Shown here piece by piece: positions 41,110-50,920 of a DNA stretch of 64,000 nt; the stretch's first letter is position 1, and the number at the start of each line of letters is the position of its first letter. Position numbers and translations under genes: made by a program. Origin of the DNA: an uncultured Odoribacter sp. (GTDB lineage Bacteria; Bacteroidota; Bacteroidia; Bacteroidales; Marinifilaceae); assembly GCA_910588375.1 (NCBI GenBank), contig CAJUQA010000019.1, forward strand, positions 1 to 64,000. Direction: 5' to 3'. The notes under the pieces are model-generated. The model was not told the origin of the DNA. It worked only from the letters and a program-made list of their open reading frames with translations, and searched no databases.

Positions 41110-43302
41110 ATGACGACGTTACGATTCAGGATGGTGGAAGAGGCCATCAAGAGAAAAGCCGTGGATGTGAAGTTTCCCGATAAACCGGCTTCGGAGTATT
41201 TCGGTATTCATGTATTCAACCGGGAGCGGATGGCGGAATATCTGGAGGAGGGGGTATTTCGGGCACTGACGGACAGTATCGATAATGGAAAGCCTTTGAG
41301 CCGTGAGATTGCGGATGATGTGGCTCGGGGGATGAAGAAGTGGGCGATGAAAATGGGGGCGACCCATTACACGCATTGGTTTCAGCCTCTTACCGGGGGA
41401 ACGGCGGAAAAGCATGATGCTTTTTTAGAGTGGGATGGAAAAGGAGGAATGATTGAAGAGTTTTCCGGAAAGTTGCTGATTCAGCAGGAGCCGGATGCTT
41501 CGAGTTTTCCGAATGGCGGAATCCGCAACACTTTTGAGGCACGGGGATACAGTGCCTGGGATGCCGCTTCACCGGCATTTATCGTTGATACCACGCTTTG
41601 TATACCGACGGTATTTATCTCTTATACCGGCGAGGCTTTGGACTACAAAGTGCCTTTACTGAAAGCAGAGCAGGCGATTAACAAGGCGGCAACGGAAGTA
41701 TGCCGTTTGTTTGACCCTTCAGTCTCCCGGGTGGTCTCTTACTTGGGGTGGGAACAGGAGTATTTTTTGGTGGATGAGGGCTTGTGGGCGGTGCGTCCCG
41801 ATTTGATGCTGACGGGCAGGACGCTCGTGGGGCATGAGAGTGCCAAGAACCAGCAGTTGGAAGACCATTATTTCGGGGCGATTCCTACTCGCGTGATGGC
41901 TTTTATGAAGGAGTTGGAATTGGAGTGTCTGAAATTGGGGATTCCGGTCAAGACCCGACATAATGAAGTGGCACCCAATCAATTTGAATTGGCTCCTGTA
42001 TATGAGCGGACGAATCTGGCGAACGACCACAACCAGTTGCTGATGGTTATTATGAAAAAAGTGGCTCGTCGTCATTCTTTCCGATTGTTGTTGCACGAGA
42101 AGCCTTTCAAGGGAGTAAACGGTTCGGGAAAGCATTGCAACTGGTCTTTGGGAACGGATGGTGGGGTCAATCTCTTGTCGCCCGGCAAAACTCCGCAGGA
42201 GAATTTGCAGTTTATCACCTTTTTAGTGAATATACTGATGGCCGTGTATAAGCGGAACGGGTTGCTGAAAGCCAGTATCGCGAGTGCCACCAATGCTCAC
42301 CGCTTGGGAGCCAATGAGGCACCGCCTGCCATTATATCTGTATTTTTGGGATCTCAATTGACGGAAGTGTTGAACCAGATTGAGCAGAGCCGGTCGGAGG
42401 GTACTATCCGCATGGATGACAAATCGGGTTTTCATTTGGACGGGGTTTCCCACATACCGGAGTTGCTGATAGACAATACGGACCGTAACCGGACCTCTCC
42501 TTTCGCTTTTACCGGAAACCGTTTTGAATTCCGGGCTGCCGGTTCTTCCGCTAATTGTGCCCGGGCGATGATTGTCCTGAACACGGCTGTAGCACACCAG
42601 TTGAAGGCATTTAAGCGGGAGGTGGACGTGCTGATGCTAAAAGGGAAAACGAAAGAGAATGCGATATACACCCTGCTTAAGGAGTATATCAGACGGTGTA
42701 ATCCGGTTCGTTTTGATGGCAACGGGTATGGAGAAGAATGGAAAGAGGAGGCAAGGAAAAGGGGATTGGATTGTGAAACGTCGGTTCCTGTGATTTTAGG
42801 ACAGTTTGTGGCTCCAGAGGTGGTGAAGATGTTTGCGGAGTGTGGTGTGTTGTCAAAAAAAGAGCTGGAAGCCCGTGAAGAGGTGTATTTGGAGACCTAT
42901 ACGAAAAAGATTCAGATAGAAGCCCGTGTTTTGGGGGACTTGGTCATAAACCACGTGGTGCCTGTCGCTTCCCGTTATCAGAATATGCTGTTGGAAAAGA
43001 TCGGGCGCATGAGTGGGTTATTTTCGCCGGAGAGACTGGAGGTATTGACAAAGCATGATATGGAAATGATTGAACGCTTGTCGGTTCATATTGCAGAGAT
43101 ACAGAGCGGTGTGGAGCAATTGGCGGATGCCCGGAAGAGAGCGAATAAGATGACTGACCCAAAGGAAAAGGCGATGGCTTATCACGATACGGTGGTGCCT
43201 TTTTTTGACCGGATCCGGTATCATATAGATAAATTGGAGTTGTATATCGACGATGAAATGTGGCCTCTTCCCAAATATCGGGAACTTCTTTTCGTCCGTT
43301 GA
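41110..43302 (+). CDS. glnN: Glutamine synthetase type III
   Basis: A 730-residue GSIII enzyme, the large form typical of Bacteroidetes, which joins ammonia and glutamate using ATP. The N-terminal GSIII-specific part has FGIHVFNRERM. The catalytic region has THWFQPLTGGTAEKHD (about residue 90), EQEYFLVD (about 215) and the ATP-binding GVNGSGKHCNWSLGT (about 334-348). FRAAGSSANCARAMI (about 475) and a long C-terminal helical domain follow. It is preceded by a regulated-looking leader. purF follows 82 bases later in the same direction. Confidence 0.96.
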   Translation: MTTLRFRMVEEAIKRKAVDVKFPDKPASEYFGIHVFNRERMAEYLEEGVFRALTDSIDNGKPLSREIADDVARGMKKWAMKMGATHYTHWFQPLTGGTAEKHDAFLEWDGKGGMIEEFSGKLLIQQEPDASSFPNGGIRNTFEARGYSAWDAASPAFIVDTTLCIPTVFISYTGEALDYKVPLLKAEQAINKAATEVCRLFDPSVSRVVSYLGWEQEYFLVDEGLWAVRPDLMLTGRTLVGHESAKNQQLEDHYFGAIPTRVMAFMKELELECLKLGIPVKTRHNEVAPNQFELAPVYERTNLANDHNQLLMVIMKKVARRHSFRLLLHEKPFKGVNGSGKHCNWSLGTDGGVNLLSPGKTPQENLQFITFLVNILMAVYKRNGLLKASIASATNAHRLGANEAPPAIISVFLGSQLTEVLNQIEQSRSEGTIRMDDKSGFHLDGVSHIPELLIDNTDRNRTSPFAFTGNRFEFRAAGSSANCARAMIVLNTAVAHQLKAFKREVDVLMLKGKTKENAIYTLLKEYIRRCNPVRFDGNGYGEEWKEEARKRGLDCETSVPVILGQFVAPEVVKMFAECGVLSKKELEAREEVYLETYTKKIQIEARVLGDLVINHVVPVASRYQNMLLEKIGRMSGLFSPERLEVLTKHDMEMIERLSVHIAEIQSGVEQLADARKRANKMTDPKEKAMAYHDTVVPFFDRIRYHIDKLELYIDDEMWPLPKYRELLFVR

Positions 43303-43384
43303 TTTTGAATGAATATAAATTTTATCCTTTCGCGCCGGACAAGCTTCCGCATGTCCGGCATGGCGGGACACAAAACGAATACGT

Positions 43385-45259
43385 ATGAGTGATGCAATAA
43401 AACATGAGTGTGGAATCGCACTGGTCCGGCTTTTGAAGCCATTGTCCTATTACCGGCAGAAATACGGGACTTCCGCTTACGGATTGAATACGCTCTACTT
43501 GCTGATGGAGAAGCAGCATAACCGGGGACAGGAAGGGGCTGGTATGGCATGTGTCAAATTGGAGGCTCAGCCGGGAGAAGAGTATATTTTCAGGGAGCGG
43601 GCATTGGGAAGTGGTGCCATCAGTGATGTTTTTGACGCTGTGGGACGTCAGATTTCCGAGGCGCAGGCAGGAGGAGTGGATACACCCGATCGTCTGCCGT
43701 TTATGGGGGAACTTTATCTGGGGCATTTGCGATACAGTACGACTGGAAAATCGGGAATTTCTTATGTGCATCCTTTTTTGAGACGCAACAACTGGCGGAG
43801 TCGGAATCTGTGTCTGGCGGGCAACTTCAATCTGACGAATGTGGATGAGATATTGGCGGATATTGTGGCCAAGGGGCAGCATCCACGCCACAATGCCGAC
43901 ACGTTTATCATTCTGGAACAAATCGGCTATCTGCTCGACCGGGAAGTGGAGAAACTGTATGAGTGCTATAGTGCGACAGGGTTGTCGGGTTTGGAGCTCA
44001 ACCATGTCATTGAGGAACAGTTGGATATGGAAGGGATTGTTCGGACAGCTTCGGAGAAATGGGACGGGGGTTTTGTGATTTGTGGCCTGACGGGTAGTGG
44101 GGATGCTTTTGTGTTTCGGGATAAGTGGGGAATACGTCCCGCTTTTTATTATTTCGATGAGGAGATTATCGTGGTGGCTTCGGAACGTCCCGTGATTCAG
44201 ACAATATTGGATGTCCCTACCGAAAAGGTAAACGAGTTGTATGCTGGGCAGGGATTGATTGTAAAAAAGGGCGGGGAGATGCGTTTGTCTCAGATTCAGC
44301 AACCTGGCAATGTCACGCCGTGTTCGTTCGAACGCATCTATTTTTCCAGGGGAAGTGATCGGGATATTTACCGGGAGCGGAAGATGCTGGGGAAGTTGCT
44401 GACGGATCAGATTTTGCAGTCTGTGGGGCATGATACGGACCATACGGTGTTTTCTTTCATCCCGAATACGGCGGAAATTGCCTATTACGGCATGATGGAA
44501 GGATTGGAGGAATATTTAAATTCGAAGAAAAGTGTCGATTTGCTGGGTACGACCGACACGATTTCTTCTTATCGGGCAGACCAGATTTTGTCCCGGCGCA
44601 TCCGGACGGAGAAGTTGGCCATCAAGGATATCAAGCTCCGGACATTTATTGCGGAAAATAACAGCCGCGACGATTTGGCGACACATGTGTATGACATCAC
44701 ATACGGTACAATCACTGAAGGGGTCGATAATATCGTGGTGATTGATGATAGTATTGTACGGGGGACGACGCTGAAACGGAGCATTATCAAAATTTTATGC
44801 CGTCTGCGACCGAAAAAAATCGTGATTGTCTCCTCTTCTCCGCAGATTCGTTATCCCGATTGTTACGGTATTGATATGTCGCGCATGGAGGAGTTTATCG
44901 CTTTCAATGCGGCGATTGAATTACTGAAAGAGAGAGGAGAGGAAAAGGCGATAGAGGCGGTTTACCGGAAATGTAAGGAGCAGCAGGGGAAACCGAAAGA
45001 GGAGATTGTGAATTACGTGAAAGAGATATATGCGCCTTTTACCGATCGGGATATTTCAGGAAAGATTGCCCGGATGGTCACGCCTCCCGGTTGTACTATT
45101 GAGATAGAAGTGGTTTACCAGACTGTCGCGAATTTGCACAAAGCTTGCGGAAGCCATAACGGGGATTGGTATTTTTCGGGCGATTACCCCACGCCGGGAG
45201 GCAATCGCTTGGTGAATGAATCTTTTATTAATTTTTATGAAGAAGTATATTTAAAGTAA
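43385..45259 (+). CDS. purF: Amidophosphoribosyltransferase-type class II glutamine amidotransferase
   Basis: A 624-residue enzyme. Cys9 follows the short leader MSDAIKHE and would be the N-terminal nucleophile after processing; KQHNRGQEGAGMAC and HLRYSTTGKSG complete the glutaminase site. The C-terminal phosphoribosyltransferase domain has the PRPP motif IVVIDDSIVRGTT near residue 455. The reaction makes 5-phosphoribosylamine for purine synthesis. At 624 residues it is longer than the usual 470-510, with insertions; this long form occurs in Bacteroidetes. A GC-rich hairpin (43334-43359, no T tract) lies between glnN and this gene. Confidence 0.85.
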   Translation: MSDAIKHECGIALVRLLKPLSYYRQKYGTSAYGLNTLYLLMEKQHNRGQEGAGMACVKLEAQPGEEYIFRERALGSGAISDVFDAVGRQISEAQAGGVDTPDRLPFMGELYLGHLRYSTTGKSGISYVHPFLRRNNWRSRNLCLAGNFNLTNVDEILADIVAKGQHPRHNADTFIILEQIGYLLDREVEKLYECYSATGLSGLELNHVIEEQLDMEGIVRTASEKWDGGFVICGLTGSGDAFVFRDKWGIRPAFYYFDEEIIVVASERPVIQTILDVPTEKVNELYAGQGLIVKKGGEMRLSQIQQPGNVTPCSFERIYFSRGSDRDIYRERKMLGKLLTDQILQSVGHDTDHTVFSFIPNTAEIAYYGMMEGLEEYLNSKKSVDLLGTTDTISSYRADQILSRRIRTEKLAIKDIKLRTFIAENNSRDDLATHVYDITYGTITEGVDNIVVIDDSIVRGTTLKRSIIKILCRLRPKKIVIVSSSPQIRYPDCYGIDMSRMEEFIAFNAAIELLKERGEEKAIEAVYRKCKEQQGKPKEEIVNYVKEIYAPFTDRDISGKIARMVTPPGCTIEIEVVYQTVANLHKACGSHNGDWYFSGDYPTPGGNRLVNESFINFYEEVYLK

Positions 45260-45262
45260 GGG

Positions 45263-46213
45263 TTAGATTTCCTGTTCTATTTGGTAAACATTGCGGTCGA
45301 CGGCAGAACGGGATACCAATTCCGCCACGAAACCTGCAAGAAAAAGCTGGGTACCTAAAATCATGCCGGTCAGGGCAATGAAAAAATAGGGTGTGTCGGT
45401 AATCAGCGGAGCTTTGACTCCATGAACCAGACAGAGGTATTTGTTGACGGCAATCCAGGCAATGGCGAGGAATCCGACGAGAAATAGCAATGTTCCCAAC
45501 GTTCCGAATAGATGCATCGGCTTTTTGGCAAAGCGTGTGATGAAGGTGACTGACAGCAGGTCAAGCACACCGTTGATGAAACGATTCCAACCGCCGAATT
45601 TGGTGACCCCGTATTTCCGTGCGCGGTGCTGCACCACTTTTTCGCCGATGCGTCCGAAGCCGGCTTCTTTCGCTAAAATGGGGATATAGCGGTGCATCTC
45701 TCCGTAGACCTCAATGCTTTTCACCACTTTTTGCTTGTAGGCTTTCAGTCCGCAATTGAAGTCATGTAATTTGATCCCGGAAAATTTGCGGGCGGTGGCG
45801 TTGAATAGTTTGGTTGGAATGGTTTTGCTGAGCGGGTCATAGCGTTTCTTTTTCCATCCGGACACCATGTCGTAATCTTCCTCCGTGATCATTTTATACA
45901 GTGCGGGAATTTCGTCGGGACTGTCCTGCATGTCGGCATCCATCGTAATGACGGCATCGCCTTGTGCCGCATGGAATCCGCAGTGCAAGGCGGCGGATTT
46001 TCCGTAATTTCGCCGGAATTTGATAGCCCGAATACAGGGATTCTTTGCCGCCAATTGACGGATTATTTCCCACGAACGGTCTTTACTGCCATCGTCAACC
46101 ATGATGATTTCATAGCTGAAATGGTGTTCCTCCATTACTTTTTCTATCCAGGCCGTCAGTTCGGTCAGAGATTCGTCTTCATTGTATAAAGGTATGATAA
46201 CGGATATATCCAT
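45263..46213 (-). CDS. Glycosyltransferase family 2, polyprenyl-phosphate sugar synthase type
   Basis: A 316-residue membrane GT2. The nucleotide-sugar domain starts MDISVIIPLYNEDESL, with the DDGSKD and DADMQD (DxD metal) motifs at about residues 42 and 92. Two C-terminal transmembrane helices (about 235-258 and 272-295) match the GtrB/DPM1-like class, which moves a sugar onto undecaprenyl phosphate. It is the last gene of a three-gene run behind the glucosaminidase and DUF4199 genes, and its stop is four bases from the purF stop. Confidence 0.9.
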   Translation of the reverse strand: MDISVIIPLYNEDESLTELTAWIEKVMEEHHFSYEIIMVDDGSKDRSWEIIRQLAAKNPCIRAIKFRRNYGKSAALHCGFHAAQGDAVITMDADMQDSPDEIPALYKMITEEDYDMVSGWKKKRYDPLSKTIPTKLFNATARKFSGIKLHDFNCGLKAYKQKVVKSIEVYGEMHRYIPILAKEAGFGRIGEKVVQHRARKYGVTKFGGWNRFINGVLDLLSVTFITRFAKKPMHLFGTLGTLLFLVGFLAIAWIAVNKYLCLVHGVKAPLITDTPYFFIALTGMILGTQLFLAGFVAELVSRSAVDRNVYQIEQEI

Positions 46214-46234
46214 GATGTGTTTATTTTGGCGTCG

Positions 46235-46768
46235 TTACATGATTTTTGTCGGTTGTTTCCGGAGAAAAGCGGCGATAATCAAAGTGAAAATCAGTCCATT
46301 AATGAATTTACCGAATAATTCGGACAATCCTATGGTAAAAGGGGTTGTAAAAGTCGTAAAAAATTGTTCCGTCATTTCCCGGAACGGACTGTCGCCATAT
46401 AATTGTCGCATGGTTTCCCGGGCGATATTGAGGTAATTGGTCAGCAATTCCGGATGCAGGGAATAAAGCCACACCGAATAAAGGCAATAAACGAATCCCG
46501 AGAGCAGCGAAATCCACATGCCGGAGAGCAAGGCTTTCCCATAGGTAATGAATCCTTGTTGCGCACTGCTGTCGCGGTATTGTCGGATACCCAAAAACAA
46601 GCCGATAGTAAAAAGAAAACTGATGGTGCGGTCGAGTGTGGGATTGTTGAAAACCTGTCCGGTATTCATAAAGCAAAGCCAAGATGCTACCGCGAAACAT
46701 CCACCGATGAGCACGGCAAAAAGGGACAATTGCCCGTAGAATACCCGATTTTTGGTCTGTATAGTCAT
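46235..46768 (-). CDS. DUF4199 domain-containing membrane protein
   Basis: A 177-residue protein with four predicted transmembrane helices (about residues 12-32, 45-62, 74-100 and 145-168) and a soluble loop between the last two. The pattern fits DUF4199, a Bacteroidetes family of unknown function often next to a GT2 gene. It starts two bases after the glucosaminidase stop and ends 21 bases before the GT2 start. Confidence 0.85.
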   Translation of the reverse strand: MTIQTKNRVFYGQLSLFAVLIGGCFAVASWLCFMNTGQVFNNPTLDRTISFLFTIGLFLGIRQYRDSSAQQGFITYGKALLSGMWISLLSGFVYCLYSVWLYSLHPELLTNYLNIARETMRQLYGDSPFREMTEQFFTTFTTPFTIGLSELFGKFINGLIFTLIIAAFLRKQPTKIM

Positions 46769-46770
46769 TT

Positions 46771-47715
46771 TTACAATCCCATCCGTTTTCTCAGATATAT
46801 TTTTTCTCCGGCTTCCAGCGGAGCGTCTGCCTTGATATAATTAAAGAGGATCAGGCTTTTTAGCCGCACTCCGTACATCTGGGAAATCAGATAGAGGTTT
46901 TCGCCTGCTTTTACCCGATGGAATTCATATCCTCGGGCGGCTCTGATTTTTTTGCGTTTTAAAAACACATATTGACCAACGGCAAGAGAGGCATCCTGTT
47001 TGTCGTTGTAGGCCATGAGTTTTTTCAATTTAATGCCGTAATATTTGGAGATGGCTGAGAATGTGTCGCCTGCTTTGATTTCGATACAGGGAATTCCGTT
47101 CTTGATTTCTTCCCGTTTGTGGTAATTGACCGAAGCCTTTGGGGCTACACTTGTGTTTTTCCCGATTTTTTCCGCCGGTATCGTAGGAGCCGGTATACCT
47201 GTGGGGTGTTTCACCTTATGGTCATATTGGTACAACTGTTCCTCTTCGATAATTTTGATAAGCCGTTCTGCATACTGGGGATTGGTGGCATAGCCGGCCG
47301 CTTTCAGTCCTTTTGCCCAAGCTTTGTAATCGGTGGACGGAATATTGAACAGGCTGGCATAACGGGGGCGGGAAGTAAGGAATTCGCTGTGGTCGATCCA
47401 CGATTGCTCGGGATTTTCATATTTTCGGAAACATTCGTTTTCCGCATCGTCGTCCATGTGGTAGGTGGGACCTTCCCAGTCGTGGCATTTGATGCCGAAG
47501 TGATTATTGGCCTCCTGCGATAGTTGTGACATACCGCATCCGGATTCAAAAATACCCTGTGCCAGGGTAATGCTGGCCGGAATGCCCGTGCGTTCCATCT
47601 CCCGGATAGCAATATTTTTATACTTGTGGATAAAATCTTTACGGGATTGCCCTTCTGTGTGGGATGTTATTAGGCTGAATAACAGGATAATCAAAATGAC
47701 GGATGTATTTTTCAT
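46771..47715 (-). CDS. Secreted glucosaminidase with two LysM domains
   Basis: A 314-residue exported peptidoglycan hydrolase. A signal peptide covers about residues 1-22. The glucosaminidase domain (about 27-170) has PASITLAQGIFESGCGMSQL with the catalytic glutamate, and GIKCHDW. A linker and two LysM modules follow (about 215-260, IKAGDTFSAISKYYGIKLKKLMAYN, and about 265-312, VKAGENLYLISQMYGVRLKSLILFN). It should cleave between GlcNAc and MurNAc in the wall. It is the first gene of the operon with DUF4199 and GT2. Confidence 0.92.
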   Translation of the reverse strand: MKNTSVILIILLFSLITSHTEGQSRKDFIHKYKNIAIREMERTGIPASITLAQGIFESGCGMSQLSQEANNHFGIKCHDWEGPTYHMDDDAENECFRKYENPEQSWIDHSEFLTSRPRYASLFNIPSTDYKAWAKGLKAAGYATNPQYAERLIKIIEEEQLYQYDHKVKHPTGIPAPTIPAEKIGKNTSVAPKASVNYHKREEIKNGIPCIEIKAGDTFSAISKYYGIKLKKLMAYNDKQDASLAVGQYVFLKRKKIRAARGYEFHRVKAGENLYLISQMYGVRLKSLILFNYIKADAPLEAGEKIYLRKRMGL

Positions 47716-47830
47716 ATTCTAAAAAACTCAGTTGCTGTTATGTTCTAAAAATAGACGGGCTTTTTTTATTCCTGTTTTTTTACGAACTTTACATTCCATT
47801 TTTTCGGGGTAAAATTAATAAAAATAAGCA

Positions 47831-48292
47831 ATGGAGAAAAGGGAACTGCAAATAGATTACACGGTTTATGAAAAAACGTATCCGGAAGGCTATGCGGAGT
47901 TGTGTGAAAAAGCCCTTCGGGTCATTCCTCAGGCGTATAGCGTATATTCCGGTTTTTCGGTCGGTGCGGCTTTACTTTTGGAGAATGGAGAGGTGGTGAT
48001 GGGAACGAATCAGGAAAATGCGGCTTATCCCAGCGGGCTTTGTGCCGAGCGAACAGCCTTGTTTTATGCCGCTTCCCGTTATCCAGGAGTAAAAGTGATC
48101 GCTCTGGCTGTTGCTGCTTTTGACAGAGGAAAGCAAACTGCCTGCTTTGTGCCGCCGTGCGGGGCCTGCCGTCAGGTGATGGCGGAGACCATTAAACGTA
48201 CCGGAGATTTTGATGTCATCATGATAGGAGCGGAAGAAACGGCCGTGCTGAAAGCCTCGGCGTTACTGCCTTTTACATTTGACCTGCTGTAA
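47831..48292 (+). CDS. cdd: Cytidine deaminase
   Basis: A 153-residue zinc enzyme converting cytidine or deoxycytidine to uridine forms in pyrimidine salvage. The zinc ligands and proton shuttle are in CAERTA (about residues 71-76) and PPCGACRQV (about 109-117). SVYSGFSVGAALLLENGEV near the N-terminus is typical. Its stop is 14 bases from the convergent recR stop. Confidence 0.95.
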   Translation: MEKRELQIDYTVYEKTYPEGYAELCEKALRVIPQAYSVYSGFSVGAALLLENGEVVMGTNQENAAYPSGLCAERTALFYAASRYPGVKVIALAVAAFDRGKQTACFVPPCGACRQVMAETIKRTGDFDVIMIGAEETAVLKASALLPFTFDLL

Positions 48293-48306
48293 GCTCTGAT
48301 ATAAGT

Positions 48307-48918
48307 TTATTCCGTAAAGGCAATCCGGTTGAGGATAGAGCGTCCCAAAGTGAGTTCGTCGGTGTATTCCAGATCGTTTCCGACGGAAATACCCTTTGCG
48401 ATAGTGCTAATAACCAGATTTTTCCGATCCTTTATTTTTTTGTAGATGAAATAGCCGGTTGTATCCCCCTCTATGGTAGCACTCAGGGCGAAAATGATTT
48501 CCCGGATGTCTTCCTGTTCAATTCTTTGCAGAAGGCTGTCGATATGCAGGTCGGCGGGTCCCACGCCGTCCATGGGGGAGATAATGCCGCCTAATACGTG
48601 ATACAGACCGTGAAACTGGGAGGTGGCCTCGATGGATAGAATATCTTTCAAATTTTCCACCACACAGATGGTATGGGTGTCTCTTTGTGGGTCTGCACAA
48701 ATTTCACATAGGTCGCTGTCTGTGATGTTGTAGCATTTTCGGCATTCCCGGATATTTCTTTTCAGGTCTCCGATGCTTTGTACAAAACCGTTTACTTCTT
48801 CCGGGCTTTTTTTGAGCAGGTGCAATACGAATTTCAAGGCTGTTTTGCGGCCTATTCCCGGAAGAGAGGCGAACTGTTCTACCGCTTTGTCCAACAGTTT
48901 TGAAGAAGAACTTTGCAT
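48307..48918 (-). CDS. recR: Recombination protein RecR
   Basis: A 203-residue repair protein working with RecO and RecF to load RecA on gaps. A helix-hairpin-helix (LPGIGRKTALKFVLHLL) comes first, then the C4 zinc finger (CRKCYNITDSDLCEIC, about residues 57-72), and the Toprim domain with VVENLKDILSIE and the GGIISPMDGVGP segment. The length is normal. It follows recJ by 24 bases on the same strand, forming a repair-gene pair. Confidence 0.95.
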   Translation of the reverse strand: MQSSSSKLLDKAVEQFASLPGIGRKTALKFVLHLLKKSPEEVNGFVQSIGDLKRNIRECRKCYNITDSDLCEICADPQRDTHTICVVENLKDILSIEATSQFHGLYHVLGGIISPMDGVGPADLHIDSLLQRIEQEDIREIIFALSATIEGDTTGYFIYKKIKDRKNLVISTIAKGISVGNDLEYTDELTLGRSILNRIAFTE

Positions 48919-48942
48919 ACGTTACGGCAATCGGAATAGAAT

Positions 48943-50664
48943 TTATTTTTTAAACTGAATGTCTTTCAGTATCATTTGTATATCGGTACGTCCCATGAAT
49001 TCGTTTTCCTGAAGTGTATAGCAAATATTGAAATACTTTCCGGAATTAACTTCATCATACAGGTGGCCCATTCCGAATCCAATACCGCTGCGGTCATTGC
49101 ATGCCCGAGTGTCATCCACGACTACTAACTTCAAGTGTTCGTTATTGCGTCCCACCTTTTTGGTGCCGATGAAATTGACCACATTTTCTGTCATGAATAC
49201 CGGCACATTGTTGTTGGGGCCGAACGGGGCGAATTTTTGAAGCATCTCGTACAACTCGGGTGTAATGTCCGATAATTTGATTTGAGCGTCAATATTAATC
49301 TGGGGCATTAGCATCTCTTCATTGATAGTCTCGCTGACAACCTGTTCGAATTTCTTTTTGAAGGGCTCTATGTTTTCAAGTTTGAGCGTCAGGCCGGCTG
49401 CATATTTGTGTCCTCCATAATTTTCAAGATATTCGCTGCATTGGGAGATGGCATAATATAGGTCGAAACCTTCCACTGAGCGGGCGGACCCTGTCGCTAG
49501 ACCATTTGATTCGGTCAGAATGATGGTGGGGCGGTAGAACGTTTCCGTCAGCCGGGAGGCCACGATACCAATAACACCCTTGTGCCATTTCGGATTATAG
49601 AGTACGGTCGTCTTTCGGGAAGTTTCGATTTGGGATTTCAGAATATGTCGGACGGCCTCTTCTGTAATGTCATGATCCAGCTTTTTACGCTGGTCGTTGA
49701 ATGTATTGATGTCGTTGGCAATATCGTTGGCGCAACATTCTTCATCCGCCGTCAGCAGGTCCACCGCCTTGCATCCCGACTCTACCCGTCCAGCAGCATT
49801 GATGCGGGGACCGATTCGGAAAACAATATCGTTGATGGTAATTTCCTTGTCGATACCTGCAATTTCGATGATGGTTTTTAATCCTAAACTTGGGGTGGTG
49901 TTGAGTTGCTGAAGTCCGTAATAGGCCAGAATCCGGTTCTCTCCGGTAATCGGGACAATGTCGCTGGCAATGCTTACGCACAGCAGGTCCAGTAATTTAT
50001 ATAAATCCGACATCGGCAGATTGTGTTTCATCGAATGTGCCTGCACAAACTTGAAACTGACACCGCAACCGCTCAGCCATTTATAAGGGTAGGGACAATC
50101 CTCGCGTTGCGGGTCCAACACGGCTACGGCTTCCGGCAGGGATTCGCCCGGAGTGTGATGGTCGCAGATGATAATGTCGATGCCTTTTTCTTTGGCGTAT
50201 TTCACTTTTTCCACGGCTTTTACGCCGCAGTCCGTGACAATGATTAAAGAAAATTTGTTTTCAGCGGCATAGTCAATACCTTTTACGGAAATACCGTAAC
50301 CTTCTGTATATCGGTCGGGGATATAATATTCCAACCGGGAAGTTGCATACTTGTTTTTCAAATATTTGTAAAGCAATGCGACAGCCGTCGTACCATCGAC
50401 ATCGTAATCACCATATATCATTACCTTTTCGTCTGCTGCAATTGCCTGGTCCAGACGTTCAACTGCTTTGTCCATATCCTTCATCAGAAAAGGATCATGA
50501 AGCATATGGAGGGAAGGATAAAAAAAAGCCTGCACCTCTTCAGGCGTCTCAATCCCTCTCTGAAGCAAAAGGTTTGTAATGATATGGCAGCAATTGGTTT
50601 TTCTTGATAGTTCCGATATTTTATTTTCCTCTGCGGTAGTATTTAATACCCATCTTTTTTTCAT
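48943..50664 (-). CDS. recJ: Single-stranded-DNA-specific exonuclease RecJ
   Basis: A 573-residue DHH-family 5'-3' exonuclease. Metal-binding motifs include YGDYDVDGTTAVALLYKYLK (about residue 83), VTDCGV near 145 and the DHH signature CDHHTPGE (about 168). The DHHA1 region has NYGGHKYAAGLTL (about 423), and a C-terminal OB fold follows. It is the first gene of the recJ-recR pair, divergent from lysS. Confidence 0.95.
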   Translation of the reverse strand: MKKRWVLNTTAEENKISELSRKTNCCHIITNLLLQRGIETPEEVQAFFYPSLHMLHDPFLMKDMDKAVERLDQAIAADEKVMIYGDYDVDGTTAVALLYKYLKNKYATSRLEYYIPDRYTEGYGISVKGIDYAAENKFSLIIVTDCGVKAVEKVKYAKEKGIDIIICDHHTPGESLPEAVAVLDPQREDCPYPYKWLSGCGVSFKFVQAHSMKHNLPMSDLYKLLDLLCVSIASDIVPITGENRILAYYGLQQLNTTPSLGLKTIIEIAGIDKEITINDIVFRIGPRINAAGRVESGCKAVDLLTADEECCANDIANDINTFNDQRKKLDHDITEEAVRHILKSQIETSRKTTVLYNPKWHKGVIGIVASRLTETFYRPTIILTESNGLATGSARSVEGFDLYYAISQCSEYLENYGGHKYAAGLTLKLENIEPFKKKFEQVVSETINEEMLMPQINIDAQIKLSDITPELYEMLQKFAPFGPNNNVPVFMTENVVNFIGTKKVGRNNEHLKLVVVDDTRACNDRSGIGFGMGHLYDEVNSGKYFNICYTLQENEFMGRTDIQMILKDIQFKK

Positions 50665-50826
50665 TCTACTTTTTTCAATTCTGCTACAAAGTAGCGGAAA
50701 TTCCGCGTCATTTCAAAGCTAAATATTTATAATTTTTCCATGATTATGGTATGCGTTTATTAATCAAATGAATAGCATGTACTTTCCTGGCCAGAAGGTA
50801 GTCTCAGGGAGCTTTCGCAAAATCTT

Positions 50827-50858
50827 TTTGACATTGAGTTGTTTATTTTGTATCTTTG
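50827..50858 (+). promoter_or_regulatory. Promoter of the lysS-gpsA operon
   Basis: TTTG (50827-50830), a 20-base spacer and TATCTTTG (50851-50858) are an exact match to the Bacteroidetes consensus. The start near 50866 leaves a 55-base leader before lysS. Confidence 0.85.
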
Positions 50859-50920
50859 TGCCTCAGAGTGGGATTTTGCAAGTTAATAGTTTGAAATAAA
50901 AATATTTAAAATATAAGAAA

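Noticed and set aside
43334..43359. GC-rich hairpin between glnN and purF as a purine riboswitch or terminator
   Set aside because: No T tract and no conserved purine riboswitch core; kept only as a comment in the purF entry.
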